Assembly: GCF_000234095.1 (NCBI RefSeq)
Contig: NZ_JH376798.1
Span: 91,424-155,423 of the forward strand
Source of the DNA: Centipeda infelix ATCC 43532
Lineage (GTDB): Bacteria > Bacillota > Negativicutes > Selenomonadales > Selenomonadaceae
Direction: 5' to 3'
DNA length: 64,000 nucleotides
This document shows, piece by piece, positions 31,624 through 41,675 of this stretch; positions within the stretch are counted from its first letter, which is position 1; every line of letters starts with the position of its first letter. The notes below the pieces were generated by a model. It worked only from the letters and a program-made list of their open reading frames with translations, was not told where the DNA came from and ran no database searches. The position numbers and the translations under genes are program-made.

Positions 31624-32697
31624 ATGACGGAATTGAAGATGGAGCCGTTCGGAACGATGCCGGGGGGAGATCGGATCGATCTCTACACACTCACGAACGG
31701 ACGCGGCACACGCGTCGCTGTCACAACGTACGGGGCGCGGCTTGTGAAGTTCGAGCGGCTTGTCAAAGGAACACCGCTCGACATCGTGCTCGGCTACGAG
31801 ACAGGTGAGGACTATATCGCCGACACTGCCTGCATGGGTGCGATTGTCGGACGGCATGCGAACCGCATCGCGGGCGGGCGTATCGCGATTGCAGGACGCC
31901 CCTATCAACTCGAGCTGAACACAGGATCAAAGAGGCAGAACCATATCCACGGCGGCTCGAAGGGGCTGCACTATCATCTTTGGACGGCAGCGATTGTGGA
32001 GAGCGGCGTAGAGCTCACGACGATCAGCCCCGATGGCGAGGGCGGTTACCCCGGCAACCTCGAGGTAAAGGTCACCTACCGCCTCACGGACGACGATGCC
32101 CTCATCATCTCCTACCGCGCCGTCAGCGACGCAGACACGATCTGCAACCTCACGAACCACACCTATTTCAACCTGGAGGGGTGCACGGCGAACAGTGTGC
32201 TCGATCACACAGCGGAGATCTACGCCGACGAATTCACATGGGCGGATGCGGAGTCCCTGCCCGACGGACGCATCCTCGGCGTCTTTGGCACACCGATGGA
32301 CTTCACAACGCCGCACACGATTGGAGAGCGCATCGACGCAGCCTATGACCAGCTCCAATTTGCGGGCGGCTACGATCACAACTGGGTACTGCGCGGCGAC
32401 ATTGCCCCTGAGCCCTACTCCCACCTCAAAAAAGCAGCACGCGTCACATCGAAGAAATCAGGGCTCACCCTCTCCTGCTACACGACGCAAATCGGTATGC
32501 AGTTCTACACGGGAAACGCCCTCGCAAAACGCCCGCTCGTCGGCAAGGGCGGCAAGGAATTCCGGCGGCGCAGCGGCTTCTGTCTCGAAACACAGTTCTT
32601 CCCGAATGCACCTGCGAATCCAACGTTCCCCCAACCGGAGCTTCGCATGGATGAAGTCTGGGAGGCGGAAACTGTCTATCATCTTGAAGATTTATAA
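31624..32697 (+). CDS. galM: Aldose 1-epimerase (mutarotase)
   Basis: A 357-aa galactose mutarotase-fold protein: GRHANRIAGGRIAIAGRPYQLELN (sugar-binding Arg/His), HIHGGSKGLHYHLW, NLTNHTYFNLEG (general acid His), YDHNWVL, and FCLETQFFPNAPANPTFPQPEL. It interconverts alpha and beta aldoses. The ATG at 31624 follows a G-rich ribosome site; upstream frames lack one. Single gene. Confidence 0.92.
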   Translation: MTELKMEPFGTMPGGDRIDLYTLTNGRGTRVAVTTYGARLVKFERLVKGTPLDIVLGYETGEDYIADTACMGAIVGRHANRIAGGRIAIAGRPYQLELNTGSKRQNHIHGGSKGLHYHLWTAAIVESGVELTTISPDGEGGYPGNLEVKVTYRLTDDDALIISYRAVSDADTICNLTNHTYFNLEGCTANSVLDHTAEIYADEFTWADAESLPDGRILGVFGTPMDFTTPHTIGERIDAAYDQLQFAGGYDHNWVLRGDIAPEPYSHLKKAARVTSKKSGLTLSCYTTQIGMQFYTGNALAKRPLVGKGGKEFRRRSGFCLETQFFPNAPANPTFPQPELRMDEVWEAETVYHLEDL

Positions 32698-32847
32698 GAC
32701 CACATCCCATCTATAGAGACAGGTTATATTTATACAATTTTTTCAATCACTCATTTCCCCCGAATTGCTAGACTTTTCGCAGGAAGAAGGGTAGAATGAT
32801 AGCTATAAGCAAGTTCTGCTCACAAAAATTAAGGGAGGATTGACTAA

Positions 32848-34038
<1,191 letters not shown>

Positions 34039-34057
34039 TCGAAAGGGAGGTCATACA

Positions 34058-34963
34058 ATGTCAGTAATGATTGATAAGGACACCAAAGTCATCGTCCAGG
34101 GCATCACCGGCAAGGCCGCGATGTTCCACACGAAGCAGATGCTCGACTACGGCACAAAGATCGTCGGCGGCGTCACCCCCGGCAAGGCGGGACAGACCGT
34201 CGAGGGCGTGCCCGTATTCAATACCGTTGCAGACGCTGTGAAGGCAACGGGTGCAACCGCCTCCGTTGTCTACGTCCCCGCACGCTTTGCAGCGGACTCG
34301 ATCCTTGAGGCGGTCGATGCAGATCTCGACCTCGTCGTCTGCATCACCGAGCACATCCCCGTGCTCGACATGGTAAAGGTACGCCGCTATATGCAGGGCA
34401 AGAAGACCCGCCTCGTTGGGCCGAACTGCCCCGGTCTTCTCACCTCGCAGCAGTCCAAGCTCGGCATCACGCCCGGCACGGTCAGCAAGCCCGGCCACGT
34501 CGGACTCATCTCGCGCTCCGGCACCCTCACCTATGAGGCGGCATTCCAGCTCACGAACGCGGGCATCGGTCAGACGACCACCGTCGGCATCGGCGGCGAC
34601 CCCGTCAAGGGCACGGACTTCATCGACGCGCTCCAGCTCTTCAAGGACGATCCCGACACCTATGCCGTCCTCATCATCGGTGAGATCGGCGGCACGGCAG
34701 AGGAGGACGCTGCGCAGTGGATCAAGGAGAACATGAAGGATAAGCCGGTCTCGGCGTTCATCGCCGGCCGTCAGGCGCCTCCGGGCAAGCGCATGGGTCA
34801 TGCAGGCGCGATCATCTCCGGCGGCAAGGGCACGGCAGCGGACAAGGTTGCAGCCCTCAACGCGGCAGGCATCCCCGTCGCCGACACCGTCGCCCACATC
34901 GGCGAGACGATGGTCAAGCTCCTCAAGGAGAAGGGTCTCTACGACAAGTGCCACACCTGCTGA
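34058..34963 (+). CDS. sucD: Succinyl-CoA ligase, alpha subunit
   Basis: A 301-aa CoA-binding subunit: [89 protein letters not shown], and the phosphohistidine loop [14 protein letters not shown] near residue 247. It forms the alpha-beta enzyme with SucC. The operon ends at the terminator 34986-35014. Confidence 0.97.
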   Translation: MSVMIDKDTKVIVQGITGKAAMFHTKQMLDYGTKIVGGVTPGKAGQTVEGVPVFNTVADAVKATGATASVVYVPARFAADSILEAVDADLDLVVCITEHIPVLDMVKVRRYMQGKKTRLVGPNCPGLLTSQQSKLGITPGTVSKPGHVGLISRSGTLTYEAAFQLTNAGIGQTTTVGIGGDPVKGTDFIDALQLFKDDPDTYAVLIIGEIGGTAEEDAAQWIKENMKDKPVSAFIAGRQAPPGKRMGHAGAIISGGKGTAADKVAALNAAGIPVADTVAHIGETMVKLLKEKGLYDKCHTC

Positions 34964-34985
34964 GGTGAATTTCATAACGCATCAG

Positions 34986-35014
34986 ACGCTCCCGCATATG
35001 CGGGGGCGTTTTTT
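34986..35014 (+). terminator. Terminator of sucCD
   Basis: ACGCTCCCGCA pairs with TGCGGGGGCGT, followed by TTTTT. Confidence 0.88.
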
Positions 35015-35064
35015 CGTGTGCAAAAGAAAATTTCGGCACTTTTTCTAAAAAAGGACGTTTGACC

Positions 35065-35080
35065 CTGTCATATATGACAG
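35065..35080. promoter_or_regulatory. Palindromic operator upstream of the TPM gene
   Basis: CTGTCATATATGACAG is a perfect 16-bp palindrome. Its right half (ATGACA) may serve as a -35 box, with TATGAT (35098-35103) 18-19 nt downstream. The identical 16 bp occur at 62597-62612 upstream of a zinc-ribbon gene. A MITE separates this site from the coding start. Confidence 0.65.
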
Positions 35081-35120
35081 TTACAAAAATTCAAAGAATA
35101 TGATACAGTAGGATTGATAT

Positions 35121-35284
35121 AGGAATCGCTGATAAAATGAAGTCCGTCAGATTGGCGTAGATTTTTTCGTCCGAACAAGGAGACAAACCGGACGCATAGC
35201 AAGGGCTATGTGGAGGATTTGTCGACACAGTGCGGGCAAAAAAGATGCGCCAAGATGGCGTGGCTGAATTTATCAGTGTTTCCT
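35121..35284 (+). mobile_element. MITE copy 7
   Basis: A 164-bp copy. The surrounding sequence TATAGGAATCGC to GTGTTTCCTATA extends the inverted repeat symmetrically. It lies inside the leader between the operator at 35065 and the TPM gene at 35320. With the sucD terminator and the operator it accounts for the gap 34964-35319. Confidence 0.9.
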
Positions 35285-35319
35285 ATACAATGGATTCTGT
35301 TTGAAAGGATGTGGAAGGC

Positions 35320-36645
35320 ATGAACAGCAACAGATGTGTACGCGCATTCTTCGCGCTCCTTCTTGCACTCACGCTCCTGCTCACCATCGGCAGCCCTGCA
35401 GCGGATGCCGCCGGAAGCCGGCTGCTCGGCACGACGACCGTCACGGCGAGCGATCTGCTCACAAAGCCCGCGCAGCGAGCGTACATCGTCGACACGGCGG
35501 GCATGGTCTCGGCAGAGGATGCTGCACAGATCTCGAAAATCGGTGCGGAGCTGCGCAGCAAAACAAAAGCGGAGATCGTCGTCGTCACCGTGCCGACACT
35601 CGGCGACACGGACATCGAGTCGTACGCAAACAAGCTCTTTCGCAGTTGGGGCATCGGTGATGCGCGGCTGAACAACGGCGTGCTCCTACTCATCGCGAAG
35701 GACGACCGCGCGTTCCGCATTGAGGTCGGCTATGGTCTCGAGGGCGCGATCACGGACGGCTATGCAGGCAGCGTCCTCGACGCGATGAAGGGGGAATTCC
35801 GCAAGGAGAACTACTCCCCCGCAATCCTCACGGCGTATGTCACGCTCGCGCAAAAGGCGAGTGCGGAGTACGGTGTTGGGCTCGAAAGCCTCGGTGCCGC
35901 CCTCGGCATCCCCGCGAAGCCCACGCATCTCGGCAGTGTGGCGGACTTTGGCGAGATGCTGATGCCCGAGGACGCGGCAGCAATTGAGCAGATGGGCGGC
36001 GATCTCACGAATGCGGCCAACGCGCAGATGATTGTTGTCACCATGCCAACGCTCAAAGGCGTGGATGCACGGCGATTTGCGCAGCAGCTCTTTACCGACT
36101 GGCAGCTGAAGGACGCGGCGCAGGGGAACTCAGCTCTGCTCTTTATCGCAAAGGAAGAGCGCGAGGTGTGCTTCCTTTTCGGACCTGCCCTGACCGAGAT
36201 GGAGCAAGAGCACGATACGACCTATGCCGTCAACCGCATCCGTTCCGAATTCCCCCTTGACAAGGACGATATTTCCGAGGAAATCCGAAAGGGCTATGCC
36301 ACGGTTGGCGCGCGGCTGTGTGAGAAAGTTCATGTCGCCGTGCCGGACTCCATCGACGAGGGCGGCAGTGAGCCCTTCTACGTCTATCTCTTCGGCTTCC
36401 TCATCTTCATCCCGCTCCTCCTGCTCCTCCTCTGGATTGTGGGGCAGGTATTCGGGCTTGCCTTCTTCTCTCTGGCTGCTCTGCTGAACCTCCTCAGCTC
36501 CGGAAAATACGGCGACATGGGCGGTGGATCGGGCGGCGGCAGATATGATGAGGATGACCGCCCAACCTATCGCGGCGGCGGCAGTTCAGGCGGCGGATAC
36601 GGCGGCGGCTCCTCGGGCGGCGGCGGCGCGTCGGGGAATTGGTAG
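35320..36645 (+). CDS. Membrane protein with two TPM domains
   Basis: A 441-aa exported protein. A signal peptide (FFALLLALTLLLTIGSPAADA) is followed by a TPM domain at residues about 45-175 (AYIVDTAGMVSAEDAAQISKIGAELRSKTKAEIVVVTVPTLGDTDIESYANKLFRSWGIG, LLIAKDDRAFRIEVGYGLEGAITD) and a second, weaker one at about 200-340. One membrane helix comes at about 355-390 (FYVYLFGFLIFIPLLLLLLWIVGQVFGLAFF), then a Gly/Ser-rich tail. TPM_phosphatase proteins usually occur with LemA, as here. The ATG follows AAAGGATGTGG. The role is poorly defined; a membrane protein quality or repair function has been proposed for the family. Confidence 0.85.
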   Translation: MNSNRCVRAFFALLLALTLLLTIGSPAADAAGSRLLGTTTVTASDLLTKPAQRAYIVDTAGMVSAEDAAQISKIGAELRSKTKAEIVVVTVPTLGDTDIESYANKLFRSWGIGDARLNNGVLLLIAKDDRAFRIEVGYGLEGAITDGYAGSVLDAMKGEFRKENYSPAILTAYVTLAQKASAEYGVGLESLGAALGIPAKPTHLGSVADFGEMLMPEDAAAIEQMGGDLTNAANAQMIVVTMPTLKGVDARRFAQQLFTDWQLKDAAQGNSALLFIAKEEREVCFLFGPALTEMEQEHDTTYAVNRIRSEFPLDKDDISEEIRKGYATVGARLCEKVHVAVPDSIDEGGSEPFYVYLFGFLIFIPLLLLLLWIVGQVFGLAFFSLAALLNLLSSGKYGDMGGGSGGGRYDEDDRPTYRGGGSSGGGYGGGSSGGGGASGNW

Positions 36646-36666
36646 TTGAAGCAGTCTAATATGTGC

Positions 36667-36733
36667 AACCCCAAAGCCTCCCCCGCCAAAGCGGGGGAGG
36701 GAGCCCGTGCGGCAACACGGTGGAAGGGGAGCC
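36667..36733. repeat. REP-like hairpin repeat
   Basis: CCTCCCCCGC pairs with GCGGGGGAGG (36677-36700), then CCCGTGCGGCAACACGG and GGTGGAAGGGGAGCC. The sequence resembles the dispersed CC-rich palindromic repeats common in Firmicutes genomes. The ending GTGGAAGGGG is also the first ten bases of this window, so a second copy may end there. Confidence 0.55.
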
Positions 36734-36772
36734 TTGAACGATTGAGACAACATACGAAAGGAAGTTTTCACC

Positions 36773-37342
36773 ATGAACAACAAAGGCTTTATCTCCGTCG
36801 GCATCGTTCTCATCGTCCTCATCCTCATCGGCATCTTCGGCTTTTTCTCCCTCTACAACGGGCTGAAGGAGGCGGAGATCCGCGTCGATGCCTCCTACGG
36901 ACAGGTCGAGAACCAGATGCAGCGGCGCAGCGACCTCATCCCGAACCTCGTAAACACGGTCAAGGGCTATGACGTGCACGAAAAGTCCATCATCGAGGAG
37001 GTTGTAAACGCGCGTGCCAAACTTGCAGGTGCGCAGGGCGTGGAGCAGATGGACGCGGCGAATGCGGAGCTGACGGGCGCGCTCGGCCGCCTCTTTGCCA
37101 TCGCGGAAGGCTATCCTGACCTCAAGGCAAACACGCAGTACCTCGAACTCATGCGCGAGCTGTCGGGATCCGAGAACCGCATCGCCGTCGCACGGCGCGA
37201 CTACAACGAAGCGGTACGTGCGTACAACGTACGCATCTCGACCTTCCCCGGCATGTTCCTCGCGGGCAGCATGGGCATGACGCAAAAGCCTCAGTTCAAG
37301 GCAAAGGAAGGCGCAGATGCCGTCCCCGAGGTAAAGTTCTAA
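36773..37342 (+). CDS. lemA: LemA-family protein
   Basis: A 189-aa protein with an N-terminal membrane helix (GFISVGIVLIVLILIGIFGFFSLYNGL), then the LemA helical bundle (EAEIRVDASYGQVENQMQRRSDLIPNLVNTVKGYDVHEKSIIEEVVNARAKL, NEAVRAYNVRISTFPGMFLAG). LemA and TPM proteins regularly travel together. The ATG follows AAAGGAAG. Function not well established. Confidence 0.93.
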   Translation: MNNKGFISVGIVLIVLILIGIFGFFSLYNGLKEAEIRVDASYGQVENQMQRRSDLIPNLVNTVKGYDVHEKSIIEEVVNARAKLAGAQGVEQMDAANAELTGALGRLFAIAEGYPDLKANTQYLELMRELSGSENRIAVARRDYNEAVRAYNVRISTFPGMFLAGSMGMTQKPQFKAKEGADAVPEVKF

Positions 37343-37378
37343 AAGGTACTCCACACACGGACACAAAGGAGGCTCACC

Positions 37379-38257
37379 ATGAAAATTTTGCGCAAGAAAA
37401 CAATCGCTGCGGCACTCGCCCTGCTCATGCTTACAGCAGCATCCGCGTCTGCCACATCCTCCACCGCACGTCACATCAAGTCGCCTGCGGCAGCAAAGAA
37501 GCAGCTGAACACCATCGCCAAGGCAGAAAAACTCTGGAAGGACGAGTTCGCCATGCCCAAGTATAACGACGACGATATAGCACAGCTGCATCTGCTTTCC
37601 TTTACCCCCTCCCAAACGTATTTCGCCGTCACCGATCTCGACGGCAACGGACGTCTCGAGCTGCTCTTCCGACACGCCGCCATGCTGCCTGTTGCGGAGG
37701 GCATCACCCCGTATCCCCTCCGTGACACCCCCACAGCGGTCGCCATGGCAGTCTACGAGATCGACACAGACGGCCGCCTTGCCCGCCTCCCCGAGGCGGA
37801 AAACGGCTATGGCGCACCCGATCTCACAGGGCTGTACGCTCTCCATCAGGTGAACGCCAACGGCACGCGTCCGTACAATATCTGCACACGAACCATCACA
37901 GAGGATGAGCACGGCCACTATAGCTATACCGTTGCCTATCAGCAGATTGCCATCGTAGACGGCGTCGTCACGTGCGAACTGCTCGCAGAGGAAAACGGCT
38001 ATTACAATGTCTATGATATTGACCGCATCGAGGAGGTGCCCCTCTACGCCAGCATCTACGACGACGATCCCGCCCATCGTGAGATGCGTCCTGCGGATTT
38101 TGCACAGACGGGGTTTTATCAGGACTTTTATCGGATCTACACGCCGCCCAGTGCCGTACATTGGATGAGCGGCGATGAGCTGAACCGCGATCCGCGTGAA
38201 GCCCTCTCCGCCTCATGGCAGGGCTTTGTCTACGGCGTTATGGACGGAAAGGGATAA
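37379..38257 (+). CDS. Secreted protein, tandem paralogue A
   Basis: A 292-aa exported protein: signal peptide MKILRKKTIAAALALLMLTAASASA, then a unique domain. Shared with the next two genes are LWKDEF (A and B), the calcium-loop-like AVTDLDGNGRLELL near residue 85, and the C-terminal GDELNRDPREALSASWQGF. DxDxNGxxE is dockerin/EF-hand-like, so calcium binding is possible. The ATG lies 11 nt after AAAGGAGG. It forms a tight row with B (26 nt) and C (6 nt). No known family recognised. Confidence 0.75.
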   Translation: MKILRKKTIAAALALLMLTAASASATSSTARHIKSPAAAKKQLNTIAKAEKLWKDEFAMPKYNDDDIAQLHLLSFTPSQTYFAVTDLDGNGRLELLFRHAAMLPVAEGITPYPLRDTPTAVAMAVYEIDTDGRLARLPEAENGYGAPDLTGLYALHQVNANGTRPYNICTRTITEDEHGHYSYTVAYQQIAIVDGVVTCELLAEENGYYNVYDIDRIEEVPLYASIYDDDPAHREMRPADFAQTGFYQDFYRIYTPPSAVHWMSGDELNRDPREALSASWQGFVYGVMDGKG

Positions 38258-38282
38258 CAGCCTGCACAAAAGGAGGTACGCG

Positions 38283-39155
38283 ATGAAACATATCTCGCTC
38301 AGAAAGACCATACTTGCGGCGCTTGCCACGTTCTCGTTGACAGCATCTGCCGCCCTCGCCGCAGCCGCGCCAAACCCCGAGGCACAGCTGCAGATGATCG
38401 CAGAGGCAGAGCCGCTGTGGAAGGATGAGTTCGTCGCGCGCTGGGACGAGGGGCAGACATCGCATCCCTACCTCATGCGCTTCAACCGCCGTCTGACGTA
38501 CATCGCCGTCACCGACCTCGACCACAACGGCAGACTTGAGCTGCTCGTACGCCATGCGATGACGCTGATGGATATATCCGGTCCCCATGCGGCGGGTGTT
38601 GTGGATATCCCGATTGATATCAGCCTGTCCGCCTACGAGATCTCTGCGGACGGACGGCTCGAACGCCTCCGCGCAGAGAACGGCTACGATTGGCCCGATC
38701 TGATGAACCTCCAACCCCTCAGTGAGATCGACGAGCACGGCACGCGCTGGCATCCTGTCCGCACCGTGACCGTCTCCCGGGGCAGCTGCTTCACGGACAA
38801 TGATCCTTCTTACACCTATACAGCGTCCTATCAGCGCGTCGCCCTCGACCATGGAACGCTGCGCTGTCAGCTGCTCGCCGTGGAAAAAGGCAGTTATCGG
38901 GACGTGGACAGCCCCTCCACCTGCAGGAAAATCCACGTCTCCGCCAGTGTCTTTGACGGCGATCCCGCCCATACGAATATGAGTGGACGGCAATTTCAGC
39001 AGACCAATCTGTATCAGACCTTTGATGAGGCACTCCTGCCGCCAAGCTCCATCCGCTGGGTGAGCGGCGACGAGCTCAACCGCGACCCGCGCGAGGCACT
39101 CTCCGCCTCGTGGCGCGAATTCTCCTACGGCGCATTGCGCGGGGCAAGGGGGTGA
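38283..39155 (+). CDS. Secreted protein, tandem paralogue B
   Basis: A 290-aa exported protein: signal peptide MKHISLRKTILAALATFSLTASAALA, then AEAEPLWKDEFVARWDEG, AVTDLDHNGRLELLVRHAMTL and the C-terminal VSGDELNRDPREALSASWREFSYG. It is closest to paralogue A over its full length (YEISADGRLERL, GYDWPDL, YTASYQRVAL, FDGDPAH). The ATG follows AAAGGAGG. It is part of the same plus-strand row. Confidence 0.75.
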   Translation: MKHISLRKTILAALATFSLTASAALAAAAPNPEAQLQMIAEAEPLWKDEFVARWDEGQTSHPYLMRFNRRLTYIAVTDLDHNGRLELLVRHAMTLMDISGPHAAGVVDIPIDISLSAYEISADGRLERLRAENGYDWPDLMNLQPLSEIDEHGTRWHPVRTVTVSRGSCFTDNDPSYTYTASYQRVALDHGTLRCQLLAVEKGSYRDVDSPSTCRKIHVSASVFDGDPAHTNMSGRQFQQTNLYQTFDEALLPPSSIRWVSGDELNRDPREALSASWREFSYGALRGARG

Positions 39156-39160
39156 ACACC

Positions 39161-40024
39161 ATGAAAAAACTCTTTTGTGCGGCAGTCGCCACCCTCGCAC
39201 TCACCGCAGCCCCTGTGGCAGCCGAACCGTTTGCACCCGCGCCCGATGCCGAAGCGCAGCTCGATGTCATAGCGGCATCGGGTGTGATACAGGAGGAGAT
39301 CAACGACCTCCACCGCACATGGAACGGCATCCTCAGCAGCGGCATGCAGGAGCGCAGCATGGCGTACTTCTACGCCGCCGTCACCGACCTCGACCGCAAC
39401 GGACGGCTTGAGCTGCTCATCACATGGCATTTCCTGAACCGCGATCCGCTCTACTATGCGGGGGACAGCATCTCAGAGGAGCAGAAAAAGGGGCTCCAAT
39501 ATCTCTGTGATACCTATCCGAGCGAGGTCTACGGCACAGCATATGAGATCAGCAAGGACGGGACAACGCTCGAACCATACGCTATCAATCATGCGAACAC
39601 ACAGTTCCCCGATCTCACACGTCTCCACATCCGAGGGAAAAAGACGGACGGACACTACATCTATATGGTCGATACGCAGCGGATGCCGCGCGACGAAAGC
39701 TGGACGAGCGCAACGGATCGCTACGGCATCGTATACGATGCCCAGATTCTCTGGGCCGATGTCGACCTCGGCGTCGGAACGAACGCCCATGCGGAGGGGA
39801 CTGCAAGTGTCCACGGTGAGCAGGTCGATCCGTTCTACACCTCCATGAAACTCCTCTATCTGAACAAAGATGTCGCCCCCTACGGCGAAGAAGCCGCGTC
39901 ATTTGAGCGTGAACGGCTGGATCGCAGCGGCCGCCGCGTCAACTTCGTCTCGTGGGAGGAACTCGACAAGGACACACGCGCCGCCCTCGCCGCCTCATGG
40001 CAGGGTTGGTCGTACGAAGACTAA
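39161..40024 (+). CDS. Secreted protein, tandem paralogue C
   Basis: A 287-aa exported protein: signal peptide MKKLFCAAVATLALTAAPVAA, then AAVTDLDRNGRLELLITWHF and the C-terminal ELDKDTRAALAASWQGWSYED. It is the most diverged of the three; the middle (YEISKDGTTLEPYAINHANTQFPDLTRL) still aligns with the YEI-DG-L segment of A and B. The ATG lies 5 nt after the stop of B, behind AAGGGGGTG. The row ends at the terminator 40038-40073. Confidence 0.75.
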   Translation: MKKLFCAAVATLALTAAPVAAEPFAPAPDAEAQLDVIAASGVIQEEINDLHRTWNGILSSGMQERSMAYFYAAVTDLDRNGRLELLITWHFLNRDPLYYAGDSISEEQKKGLQYLCDTYPSEVYGTAYEISKDGTTLEPYAINHANTQFPDLTRLHIRGKKTDGHYIYMVDTQRMPRDESWTSATDRYGIVYDAQILWADVDLGVGTNAHAEGTASVHGEQVDPFYTSMKLLYLNKDVAPYGEEAASFERERLDRSGRRVNFVSWEELDKDTRAALAASWQGWSYED

Positions 40025-40037
40025 CCGCGACATACAA

Positions 40038-40073
40038 AAGCAGCGATTTGCACACTCTTGCAAATCGCTGCTT
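40038..40073. terminator. Bidirectional terminator
   Basis: A 15-bp perfect stem AAGCAGCGATTTGCA/TGCAAATCGCTGCTT with a 6-nt loop, between the convergent secreted-protein row and the diguanylate cyclase gene. Confidence 0.85.
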
Positions 40074-40077
40074 CGTT

Positions 40078-41352
40078 TTACCGTATCACTTCATGCTCGT
40101 CGCGATGGCTGATCACATAACGACCTCTCCCGCCTGCTTTCGCCTCATACAAGGCTTCGTCCGCTTTCTGCAGCAGCAGATCGAACGAGCCATGGCCGAC
40201 TTTGCCCTCGGCAATGCCTGCGCTGACCGACAAGACACCGAACCGCTTATCCTCTTTGAACGCATCAAAGAAATCATCAATGAACGCCTGCATACGCCCC
40301 GGGATATCCTCGCTCACCGCACCGTCCGTGAATATGATGAGGAATTCATCGCCGCCGAGACGAACATTCAGCGTGTCGTGGAAATGTTTTTTGATTAACT
40401 CAGAAGTTCGTACGAGTGCCTCATCCCCCGCCAAGTGACCGTATGTATCGTTCACCGCCTTGAAATGGTCCAAATCGAGGTAAGCGACAACCATTTCATT
40501 CGTCTCCAGCTTAGACAAAAATTCATCCAGCTGACGGCGGTTTGCCAGTCCCGTAAGCTGGTCGTGCAGAGCCATGTAAATAATATTCTGCTGATACTCG
40601 TATTCCTTCGTGACATCGCGGGCAATTCCGACCGTGCCGATGATCGTATCTCCGTCGAAAATCGGAGTTTTATACGTCTTGAGTCTGCTTAGATTGCCGT
40701 CCGCCTTCATGACCTCTTCATCAAACAGACAAGTGGTCCGAGCGGCGACGACTTCGTCCTCGGTCTCGACGCAGACATAGTCGCTCGCCTCGTAGACCTC
40801 CTTCGGAATATCCCAGATATAGTAATGATCCCGCCCTCTGACATCCGCCTTCTCTTTCGCAACCGCCGTACAAAATGCGTCATTGACATCAAGGTGAATG
40901 CCCTGCATATCCTTGAACCAGATCATATCAGGGAGCGTGTTGATCGTCGCCTGCAGGCACGTCTCCTGCAGCCATGCGTGCTTGCCGTCGGCAATGCGCA
41001 CTAGGATATTGGCGAAGTAAAACCGAGCCAGCTCCGGCCCGCCATCCAACCAGATCTCATCGGCCGCATCATAGTCCTCGCTCGTCAGGCGACTAGGATC
41101 ATGAGCGCACAGCACAAGCAGACTGTCCTTCGTTGGCATACCTTGACGAACCATGCGCGGCGACAGGAAACTTTCCTGATCCATGATGGTGAGCAATTCC
41201 TCCTCATCCGCCAGTCTCCGAATCAGCTCTTCCTCCTGTGTAATTGTATAAAACTCGTGACGAAAACGCTCCTTGGGAGCGATCCCTTTCCAGAGATCAA
41301 CCTTATCTTCGGCAATACCGATGAAGCCTATCTTTAGCTGAACGCTATACAA
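40078..41352 (-). CDS. PAS-GGDEF diguanylate cyclase
   Basis: A 424-aa cytoplasmic protein. Residues about 1-125 form an unassigned N-terminal domain, about 130-250 a PAS domain (LQATINTLPDMIWFKDMQGIHLDVNDAFCTAVAKEKADVRGR, then TYKTPIFDGDTIIGTVGIARDVT), and about 260-415 a GGDEF domain (HDQLTGLANRRQLDEFL, DLDHFKAVNDTYGHLAGDEAL, RLGGDEFLIIF, ADEALYEAKAGGRGRY). The intact RLGGDEF predicts active c-di-GMP synthesis in response to a PAS signal. No membrane helix. Confidence 0.93.
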   Translation of the reverse strand: MYSVQLKIGFIGIAEDKVDLWKGIAPKERFRHEFYTITQEEELIRRLADEEELLTIMDQESFLSPRMVRQGMPTKDSLLVLCAHDPSRLTSEDYDAADEIWLDGGPELARFYFANILVRIADGKHAWLQETCLQATINTLPDMIWFKDMQGIHLDVNDAFCTAVAKEKADVRGRDHYYIWDIPKEVYEASDYVCVETEDEVVAARTTCLFDEEVMKADGNLSRLKTYKTPIFDGDTIIGTVGIARDVTKEYEYQQNIIYMALHDQLTGLANRRQLDEFLSKLETNEMVVAYLDLDHFKAVNDTYGHLAGDEALVRTSELIKKHFHDTLNVRLGGDEFLIIFTDGAVSEDIPGRMQAFIDDFFDAFKEDKRFGVLSVSAGIAEGKVGHGSFDLLLQKADEALYEAKAGGRGRYVISHRDEHEVIR

Positions 41353-41472
41353 GACAATACCCCCTTTTCACTATATAATAAGATATTTATAAGAAAAAGA
41401 AAAGTGATTTAATAACTTTTCCACATAATCTCTCCCATCTGTCCGTTTTCCTTCTCAATCGGATGAATGCTT

Positions 41473-41632
41473 AGGAATCGCTGATAAAATGAAGTCCCTC
41501 AGATTGGCGTAGATTTTTCGTCCGATTGAGGCAGCAAACCGGATGCATCGCCAAAGCTATGTGGAGGATTTGCCAACGAAAAGCGGGCAAAAGATGCGCT
41601 AAGACGGTGCGGCTGAATTGATCAGCACTGTC
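41473..41632 (+). mobile_element. MITE copy 8
   Basis: A copy of about 160 bp. The left repeat AGGAATCGCTGATAAA is intact; the right end has decayed to ATTGATCAGCACTGTC. It fills most of the 323-nt gap 41353-41675; the rest is A+T-rich and empty. Confidence 0.82.
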
Positions 41633-41675
41633 AAAACGGAAGCATACAGACGTGAAACAGCGCCTCCTCATCATC

